Origin: an uncultured Clostridia bacterium
GTDB lineage: Bacteria > Bacillota > Clostridia > TANB77 > CAG-508
Length of the DNA: 6,648 nt
Direction: 5' to 3'
Assembly (NCBI GenBank): GCA_947629995.1
Contig: CANRFX010000062.1
Coordinates: 1-6,648, forward strand
The notes below the pieces were generated by a model. That model was not told the origin of the DNA. It saw nothing but the letters and a program-made list of their open reading frames with translations, and did no database searches. Below, piece after piece: positions 1 to 5,183 of the stretch. The stretch's first letter is position 1. Every line of letters begins with the position of its first letter. A program made the translations under genes and the position numbers.

Positions 1-1
1 T

Positions 2-341
2 GTAGTTGACTATGAAGCATTAAATACAGAATTTGCTAATTCCTATGGAATACAATCTAGTGGATTCTTTTATGATTCTGTGCATTTGTCCAAAAAATAT
101 ATAAAGGATCATTTATTAACAAATAGACCTATTCTTGTCTGTGTTTGGAATAATCCCAGTGAAAATCGTTGGACAACTACTTCTCATTATTTAGTATTAC
201 TTGCTTCTGATGATGACAATATGGTATATATTTCTAATCCAAATCGGCGGAGAAAATGATAGTAAAAGTTCTGGTTGGTATGAATATGATGAGATTATTC
301 CTTATATTGCTAAAGCATTATTTATTGAGAGTTATAAGTAA
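2..341 (+). pseudogene. C39-like peptidase, 3' end, frameshifted
   Basis: This is the C-terminal part of a gene that starts before the window. Read from base 2 it is open for 81 codons through SHYLVLLASDDDNMVYISNPN, then runs into a stop at 257-259. Dropping one base near 245 restores a frame that continues GGENDSKSSGWYEYDEIIPY and ends at the TAA at 339-341, giving 112 residues in all. The His at 185-187, in a hydrophobic SHYLVLL strand, followed about 17 residues later by SNPN, matches the His and Asp/Asn end of papain-fold C39-like peptidases (Peptidase_C39_2 type). The catalytic Cys would lie upstream, outside the window. Such proteins are often secreted or surface-linked, or form the peptidase domains of peptide exporters; which applies here cannot be seen. 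The break could be a true mutation or a base-calling error. Family assignment is fairly good; functional status is uncertain. Confidence 0.72.
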
Positions 342-392
342 GTTTATGTGAGTTCTTTTAAATAGACCTTCTTTTAATTTTAATTTATATAA

Positions 393-422
393 AAGGCAAA
401 TAATTTTCAAACCATTTGCCTT
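393..422. terminator. Bidirectional intrinsic terminator between convergent genes
   Basis: A perfect 9-bp stem, AAGGCAAAT (393-401) with ATTTGCCTT (414-422), encloses a 12-base loop. On the - strand the stem is followed at once by TTATATAAATT, ending the transcript of the flavin reductase-like gene. On the + strand the sequence after it is AT-rich, with a run of seven T at 433-439, so it can also end the peptidase-like gene. It is placed exactly between two convergent stops, at 341 (+) and 430 (-). The loop is long and the T runs are imperfect, so efficiency may be modest. Confidence 0.72.
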
Positions 423-429
423 ATATTTA

Positions 430-996
430 CTATTTTTTTAATTGTAATCCATCCTTAAAAGCCTCTCCAACTCTTTCAGTAATTTTGTAATATCCATGTG
501 TATATGGATCAAACGCTATTGCATTTACTTTTAAAATATCTATTTTATCTCCATTCATTACACTTTCATCAGCAGTTACATTAATCACCTTCCCAATAAC
601 TCCTGCTCCATACTCATCATCTTGATATTCTATAAATTCACATTCAAGACAAATCGGAAATTCGTTTATAATTGGTGCATCTACATTTTCTGATTTTGTT
701 ACTGATAGTCCAGTATTTTCAAATTTATTTGGTGTATTATTTCCTGATACTACTCCAAAATAATCTGCTTCTACAACATGCTTACTATCTGCAATACTTA
801 CTGTAAATGCTTTTCTTTCTTTAATATTTTTTACAGTTTTGTGAGTTTCTGTTAAATTTAATATAACTTGATTTCTAGATAGCATAGTTCCCCAAGCTGC
901 ATTCATTACATCAACACTTCCATCTTCATTGTATGTTGCAACCATCAATACTGGCATTGGAAATATTGCCTCTGTCGTTTCAATATTCTTTCTCAT
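430..996 (-). CDS. Flavin reductase-like FMN-binding protein
   Basis: The 188-residue protein matches the flavin reductase-like (flavoredoxin) split-barrel family, which binds FMN and is cytoplasmic. Family-like features are the N-terminal PMPVLMVATYNEDGSVDVMN strand pair (about residues 14-33), the NAAWGT segment, and ETHKTVKNIKERKAFTVSIAD (about 50-70), which corresponds to the usual H-K-T-x-x-N-I-x-x motif followed by an F-x-V-x-I strand. The length is typical of the short, single-domain form. The ATG is well chosen: AAAGGAGG at 1006-1013 lies 9 bases upstream. It is the last gene of the - strand run, about 100 bases after the DUF362 gene, and is followed by the hairpin at 393-422. Members act as NAD(P)H:flavin reductases, electron carriers or simply FMN-binding proteins; the electron donor and partner cannot be told from sequence. 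Confidence 0.87.
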   Translation of the reverse strand: MRKNIETTEAIFPMPVLMVATYNEDGSVDVMNAAWGTMLSRNQVILNLTETHKTVKNIKERKAFTVSIADSKHVVEADYFGVVSGNNTPNKFENTGLSVTKSENVDAPIINEFPICLECEFIEYQDDEYGAGVIGKVINVTADESVMNGDKIDILKVNAIAFDPYTHGYYKITERVGEAFKDGLQLKK

Positions 997-1099
997 TATA
1001 AAATTCCTCCTTTAAATTTTTTACTTATGATTAAATATCTTTAATTAAATCATTATATATTTTATTTATGTCAGTTTCATCTTTACATTTATTTTCTAA

Positions 1100-1990
1100 T
1101 TAATCAATATTTATCAATTCATATTTAGTCGTTCCAAGCCCAATTTCTTCTGCATAAGGCAATATATGTCTTCCAACTTGGCGTTCAACTCTTTCTCGTA
1201 ATAGTTTTGCTCCTTCATCTTTTGAAGCCCAAACCATATCAATAAATGCTTGGTCATTTGCTACTGGATCTAAAGATGCTACTATTCCTAAATCCTCCAT
1301 TACAGGATCTGTTTGATGTGCATCACAATCGCAATCAACTGATAAGAAATTCATTACTGTTATATAAACTATTTTTTTATTATTTGCCTCAAAATAATCT
1401 GAAACTGCTTTTGCTGCTTCTGCCATTGCTTCAATAAAATCTTCTTGTTTTGGTAGTTTTTCCCATAATTCATCTGGATTTTCTGTTGCTCCTGCTGTAT
1501 GAATATATGCTTTACCATTTCTTGATGCAACACCTATCGATTGATTTTTTAAGTTTGCTCCAAATCCACCCATAGCATGACCTTTACCATGTGCTAAATT
1601 TACCATTGAATCATACCTATCTAAATGTGTTCCAACTAAATCATATTTTAAATGTTTGCCATTGTTTACCGGTATTTTCATCTCACCATCTGCATCCATA
1701 ATGTCTACATCAGCATAAGATGTAAATCCATGTTTTTCAGCTACTTTTATATGATCTTCTGCTGTATTTCTTGCACCTGAATACGCTGTGTTACATTCAA
1801 TAATTGTTCCATTTAATTTTTTTACTAATGGTCCTATCAAATTTGCTTTTAAATATCCTCTTGCCCCATCTTCTCCTGTTGAAACTTTTACTCCAATTTT
1901 TCCTTTTAAGCTGGCTCCAAGAGCTTCATATATTTTAATTAAATTTTCAGGAGTTATCTCCTTTGCATAATAAACCTTTGCTTTTTCCAT
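1100..1990 (-). CDS. DUF362 domain protein, short form without ferredoxin domain
   Basis: The 296-residue protein belongs to the DUF362 / COG2768 group ('uncharacterised Fe-S centre protein'). Recognisable blocks are GTIIECNTAYSGARNTAEDH (about 61-80), the Gly/His-rich HGKGHAMGGFGANLKNQSIG (134-153), FLSVDCDCDAHQTDP (215-229) and GIVASLDPVANDQAFIDMVW (235-254). Larger relatives carry 4Fe-4S ferredoxin motifs in the middle; here there is none, and the whole protein has only three cysteines (66, 220, 222). The reaction is unknown, and no signal peptide or membrane segment is seen, so it is probably cytoplasmic. An upstream in-frame TTG at 1997-1999 would add three residues (MIF), but the GAAAGG at 2000-2005 abuts it and is 9 bases from the ATG at 1988-1990, so the ATG is chosen. 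It lies 35 bases after the signal peptidase gene, with no terminator between. Confidence 0.85.
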   Translation of the reverse strand: MEKAKVYYAKEITPENLIKIYEALGASLKGKIGVKVSTGEDGARGYLKANLIGPLVKKLNGTIIECNTAYSGARNTAEDHIKVAEKHGFTSYADVDIMDADGEMKIPVNNGKHLKYDLVGTHLDRYDSMVNLAHGKGHAMGGFGANLKNQSIGVASRNGKAYIHTAGATENPDELWEKLPKQEDFIEAMAEAAKAVSDYFEANNKKIVYITVMNFLSVDCDCDAHQTDPVMEDLGIVASLDPVANDQAFIDMVWASKDEGAKLLRERVERQVGRHILPYAEEIGLGTTKYELINID

Positions 1991-1999
1991 AAATATCAA

Positions 2000-2005
2000 C
2001 CTTTC
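2000..2005 (-). promoter_or_regulatory. Ribosome binding site deciding the DUF362 start
   Basis: On the - strand GAAAGG lies 9 bases before ATG (1988-1990), a normal spacing. It touches the alternative TTG (1997-1999), which therefore cannot be served by it. This supports the shorter protein start. Confidence 0.6.
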
Positions 2006-2025
2006 TTTAAAATTTATTTATAATT

Positions 2026-2625
2026 TTATAACTTATAATTATCTTCTTCATATTTTTGTCTTTTTTGTTTTCTTAATTGTTTTTTCTTGTCTAACCTATT
2101 TTTGTATAAAGAAATCAAGACAATAATTAAAATTAAAGCAACTAATGTTATTGGATTTTTCAAAATTTCTGTAACTAACCCAAATTTATTAATCTTAAAT
2201 TGATATTTTCCTTCTATTTTATCATAAGTTGTCATTTCTTTATCTGCAGTATTATTATTATCTCCTTTTGTTTTGTATTTTGTTTGTCCATCTTCTTCTA
2301 TTATGTCTATTACTCTATGTGTAACAATCACGCCATCTTCATCAAAAGAAATTATGTCTTTTTCATTAATTTCTTCTTTTGGAACTTCCTTTACAAAAAT
2401 AGCATCTCCTATATTAATTGTTGGCTCCATACTACCAGATACTATAATAAAATTTTTATATCCAAAAAAATCTGGCGTTTTATTCGGATTTATAAATGAT
2501 TTTATTATTAGTGAAAAATTAAATATAATGATTGGAATTAGTATTATATAAATTATAATACTAATTACTTTACCAATCAAATGCATTTTATGATATTCTT
2601 TTTGTACTTTATCTATTTTATACAT
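2026..2625 (-). CDS. sipW: Signal peptidase I, SipW (ER/archaeal) type
   Basis: The 199-residue membrane-bound serine protease would cut N-terminal signal peptides from exported proteins on the outer face of the membrane. A membrane segment at about 17-41 is followed by the catalytic box SGSMEPTINIGD (63-74; nucleophile Ser65), then VTHRV (101-105) with His103 in place of the bacterial general-base Lys. KGDNNNTAD (120-128) supplies the conserved Asp residues. This Ser-His arrangement defines the SipW/ER class rather than the LepB Ser-Lys class. A second membrane segment at about 159-174 is followed by a very basic cytoplasmic tail (Lys/Arg-rich, 175-199), so both ends should be inside. AAGGAG at 2631-2636 lies 5 bases before the ATG. 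The gene starts 21 bases after the permease stop, so it is probably made from the same message. In Bacillus SipW serves a narrow set of biofilm proteins (TasA, TapA); no such substrate gene is in the window. Confidence 0.9.
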   Translation of the reverse strand: MYKIDKVQKEYHKMHLIGKVISIIIYIILIPIIIFNFSLIIKSFINPNKTPDFFGYKNFIIVSGSMEPTINIGDAIFVKEVPKEEINEKDIISFDEDGVIVTHRVIDIIEEDGQTKYKTKGDNNNTADKEMTTYDKIEGKYQFKINKFGLVTEILKNPITLVALILIIVLISLYKNRLDKKKQLRKQKRQKYEEDNYKL

Positions 2626-2646
2626 TTTTTCTCCTTCGTAAGATTT

Positions 2647-4224
2647 TTACTCTGTCCTTAAAGCTTCTACTGGATCTTTTTTACTTGCCATTCTCGCTGG
2701 TATCAATCCTGCAATTATAGTTAATAACATACTAATTACTACAAGTATAACACCTGCAAGTGGTGGCACCATTGTTGTAACTGTTACCCCAGCTAGACTA
2801 CGAATAACTCCATTTATTGGAATAGTTAATAATACTGTAATTCCAATTCCTAATAATCCTGCAATTAGTCCTACAATAAATGTTTCTGCATTAAATACTC
2901 TTGAAATATCTTTTTTAGATGCACCTATTGCTCTTAAAATACCAATTTCCTTTGTTCTTTCTAATACAGATATATAAGTAATTATACCTATCATTATAGA
3001 TGAAACAATTAAAGATATGGCAACAAAGGCAATTAATACATAGCTAATAGTATCAATAATTTGACTTACTGATTTCATCATAAGACCTACAATATCTGTG
3101 TAGTTTATAACATTTTCTTCTTTTCCTTCATCTTTTTGCTTTTGATTATATTGTTCAATTGCATCTGCAATCTTATCTTTTGCTTCAAAGTCTTTAGGAT
3201 AAATATTAATCTCAGTTGGTTTGTCTAAATCGATTCCACTTAATGTTTTCATATTTTTTTCGAAACTTGCATTTTTATTTTCTGCATAAGCTTCCATCAT
3301 TTGAGCAATTTGTTCATTACTTAGTCTACTCATTGCCATTTTTTGTTCAGTAGATAAAGAATTATAATCAAAGTTTGTATTTTCATCTTCTGTTGGGAAT
3401 TTTAATCCTGAAAATACATTTACTTCTTGATTTTCTTTTTGCTCTTTTACAATCTCTGATTCATTTGATTTATTTATAACATATTCTTTTAAATCTTTTG
3501 TATATCCTACTCCGCTAGTCACTGAAGTCCCTACTATACTTTCTTCATTTTGTTTAATTATTCCTACCACTTTAATACTTTCTGCATCTGCAATTTTTTG
3601 TTTCATGTAGTCTTCATCTTCACTTTTATCTAGCCATATACCATTTTCTTTTTTATAATAATCTGAATTTAAAATTAGTTTAAAAGATAGGTCTAATAAC
3701 TCATCATAAGAATAACTTGTTTCTTCTTCAGTTTCTTCTAACTTTTCTCCCTTTTCTACTGCTTTCCATTTTGTTTCTAATTCTTTTTGATCTTTTAACC
3801 CTAATGAATATAAAGTATAATCATCAATTCTTCCGTCTTCTTTTAAAATTAAAACTACTTCATTATAATTACTTGGCCATTTTCCTTTAACTAAATCATA
3901 TTGTTGTTTTAATAAATCTTGATTATCTAACATTTCAATAAATATATCTGTATTTGTCATGTTAGAACTTCCAAACATTGATGCTACAGAAGAATTTTGC
4001 CCTGCTTCTAGCATTTCTCCCATTCCAAAGGCATTCATTACAGTACTTGGGTTTACCCTAACAATTCCTTCTGTTGTATTTTCTTTATATAAATTAATTT
4101 TTAAATTATAATCATAAGCTATACTGTTACTATTTTCTACTATTTCATTGTTTTCTTCTTCTAAATATTTTTTAAGTTCTGCTAGATTATTACTTTGTTT
4201 TTTATTAGAAAGTGTATTTATCAT
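2647..4224 (-). CDS. FtsX-type ABC permease subunit (C-terminal half of a split ATPase/permease)
   Basis: The 525-residue protein has a large hydrophilic, probably extracytoplasmic region (about 1-388) followed by three membrane segments near 391-416, 447-470 and 484-508. The cytoplasmic loop SVLERTKEIGILRAIGASKK (about 419-437) and the ending PARMASKKDPVEALRTE are hallmarks of FtsX/MacB-type permeases. This family has four membrane segments with the large domain between the first and second. Here the first segment is on the preceding ATPase gene, so this protein begins directly with the outer domain and has no signal peptide or N-terminal anchor. The ATG overlaps the ATPase stop as ATGA, and only a weak purine stretch precedes it, so translation probably depends on coupling. 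It is either a genuine split subunit or the downstream half of a broken fused gene. Such transporters move lipoproteins, peptides or antibiotics, or transmit force across the membrane; the substrate is unknown. Confidence 0.85.
   Translation of the reverse strand: MINTLSNKKQSNNLAELKKYLEEENNEIVENSNSIAYDYNLKINLYKENTTEGIVRVNPSTVMNAFGMGEMLEAGQNSSVASMFGSSNMTNTDIFIEMLDNQDLLKQQYDLVKGKWPSNYNEVVLILKEDGRIDDYTLYSLGLKDQKELETKWKAVEKGEKLEETEEETSYSYDELLDLSFKLILNSDYYKKENGIWLDKSEDEDYMKQKIADAESIKVVGIIKQNEESIVGTSVTSGVGYTKDLKEYVINKSNESEIVKEQKENQEVNVFSGLKFPTEDENTNFDYNSLSTEQKMAMSRLSNEQIAQMMEAYAENKNASFEKNMKTLSGIDLDKPTEINIYPKDFEAKDKIADAIEQYNQKQKDEGKEENVINYTDIVGLMMKSVSQIIDTISYVLIAFVAISLIVSSIMIGIITYISVLERTKEIGILRAIGASKKDISRVFNAETFIVGLIAGLLGIGITVLLTIPINGVIRSLAGVTVTTMVPPLAGVILVVISMLLTIIAGLIPARMASKKDPVEALRTE
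4221..4224 (-). other. ATGA stop/start overlap at ATPase-permease junction
   Basis: On the - strand the ATPase stop TGA (4223-4221) overlaps the permease ATG (4224-4222). This is a classic translational coupling arrangement. Here it also marks the point where a protein that is often one chain is divided. One added base before the ATG would fuse the two frames. The permease frame has stops a few codons upstream, so it cannot extend further 5'. Confidence 0.75.
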
Positions 4225-5123
4225 AAAGTTTCTTCTTCAACTCTATCTATATAATTTTGTACGCCTGTAGAAATTGCTAAAATAAGTGCTATTCCTATAA
4301 TTCCAATACTTCCTGCAAAAGATGTTAATATTGTTCTTCCTTTTTTAGTCATTAAATTATTCAAGCTTAATCTTAATGCTGTAAAAAATTTCATGGATGT
4401 TCTACCTAATTTTGCTTTATTTTCTTCTTGCTTTTTGTCTTCATCTGTGAATGGTTTTGAATCATCTGTAATTAAACCATCTAATATTTTAACAATTCTA
4501 GTTGAATATTTTTCAGCTAAATCAGGATTATGTGTAACCATAATTATTAATTTATCTTTTGAAATTTCTTTTAGTATTTCCATGATTTGTACACTTGTTT
4601 TTGTATCTAATGCACCTGTTGGTTCATCTGCTAAAATAATATCTGGATTATTTACTAATGCTCTTGCTATTGCAACTCTTTGCATTTGTCCACCAGATAA
4701 TTGATTTGGTTTTTTATTTATTTGTTCTTTTAATCCTACATCTTCTAAGGCTTTTATTGCTCTTTTTCTTCTTTCTTTTTTAGATACTCCAGAAATTGTT
4801 AAAGCAAGTTCTACATTTGATAAAACAGTCTGATGCGGTATTAAATTATAACTTTGAAATACAAAACCAATTGAATAATTTCTATAAGCATCCCAATCTT
4901 TATCTTTGAATTTCTTTGTGGATTTTCCGTTTATAATCAAGTCTCCTTTAGTATACCTATCTAAGCCTCCTATTATGTTTAATAAGGTAGTTTTTCCACA
5001 TCCGCTTTGACCTAATATTGAAACAAATTCACTTTTTCTAAATTCAATATTAATTCCTTTTAGTGCTTGCACAACGGAATCGCCTGAAATATAATCTTTT
5101 GTAATATTTTCTAATTTTAGCAC
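4221..5123 (-). CDS. ABC transporter ATP-binding protein with one C-terminal membrane segment (MacB/LolD-like)
   Basis: The 300-residue protein carries a complete ATPase domain (about 1-225) of the MacB/LolD/FtsE-like class: Walker A GQSGCGKT (38-45), Q-loop Gln90 in FVFQSYNL, signature LSGGQ (142-146), Walker B IILADE (162-167, Glu167 catalytic), D-loop ALD (171-173) and switch His198 in VTHNPD. A charged linker (226-243) leads to KFFTALRLSLNNLMTKKGRT and one membrane segment (about 265-285), then GVQNYIDRVEEETL and the stop. That last part is the usual N-terminal end of an FtsX permease: amphipathic helix, first membrane segment and the start of the outer domain. This gene is therefore the ATPase plus the first quarter of the permease. 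The start is GTG at 5121-5123, supported by AAGGAGGT at 5133-5140. It overlaps the permease gene by 4 bases, and a hairpin lies just upstream. Confidence 0.92.
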   Translation of the reverse strand: MLKLENITKDYISGDSVVQALKGINIEFRKSEFVSILGQSGCGKTTLLNIIGGLDRYTKGDLIINGKSTKKFKDKDWDAYRNYSIGFVFQSYNLIPHQTVLSNVELALTISGVSKKERRKRAIKALEDVGLKEQINKKPNQLSGGQMQRVAIARALVNNPDIILADEPTGALDTKTSVQIMEILKEISKDKLIIMVTHNPDLAEKYSTRIVKILDGLITDDSKPFTDEDKKQEENKAKLGRTSMKFFTALRLSLNNLMTKKGRTILTSFAGSIGIIGIALILAISTGVQNYIDRVEEETL

Positions 5124-5132
5124 CTTTTACTT

Positions 5133-5140
5133 ACCTCCTT
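5133..5140 (-). promoter_or_regulatory. Strong ribosome binding site deciding the GTG start of the ATPase
   Basis: AAGGAGGT on the - strand is near-perfectly complementary to the 16S rRNA tail and sits 9 bases before GTG (5121-5123). It fixes a non-ATG start and implies strong translation of the first transporter gene. It begins 9 bases after the T-rich tail of the upstream hairpin. Confidence 0.8.
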
Positions 5141-5149
5141 AAAGAAAAT

Positions 5150-5183
5150 GAAAAATAAAGATTTGGCAATATGCCAAAACCTT
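5150..5183 (-). terminator. Intrinsic terminator or attenuator upstream of the ABC operon
   Basis: On the - strand, directly after the stop of the coiled-coil gene, TTTGGCA (5178-5172) pairs with TGCCAAA (5168-5162) around a 3-base TAT loop. After one T-T mismatch the helix extends by GC, GU, AU and AU pairs. The RNA then runs CTTTATTTTTC, a good U-rich tail. The structure ends the upstream gene. Because the ATPase ribosome site begins 9 bases later, it may also act as a partial terminator that sets how much read-through reaches the transporter operon. Confidence 0.75.

Noticed and set aside
1029..1055. Imperfect AT-only inverted repeat (ATGATT...AATCAT) after the DUF362 gene
   Set aside because: Only six outer pairs, all but one A-T, with mismatches inside and no U-tail; too weak to call a terminator between the DUF362 and flavin genes.
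1052..1057. Perfect TATAAT on the - strand upstream of the flavin reductase-like gene
   Set aside because: No acceptable -35 lies 16-18 bases upstream (CTGACA is only 11 bases away), and chance matches are frequent in such AT-rich DNA; a separate promoter here is possible but unsupported.
2200..2551. Two overlapping + strand frames opposite the signal peptidase gene
   Set aside because: They are antisense to a gene with a complete catalytic motif set; the products are Phe/Ile/Ser-rich AT-driven noise.
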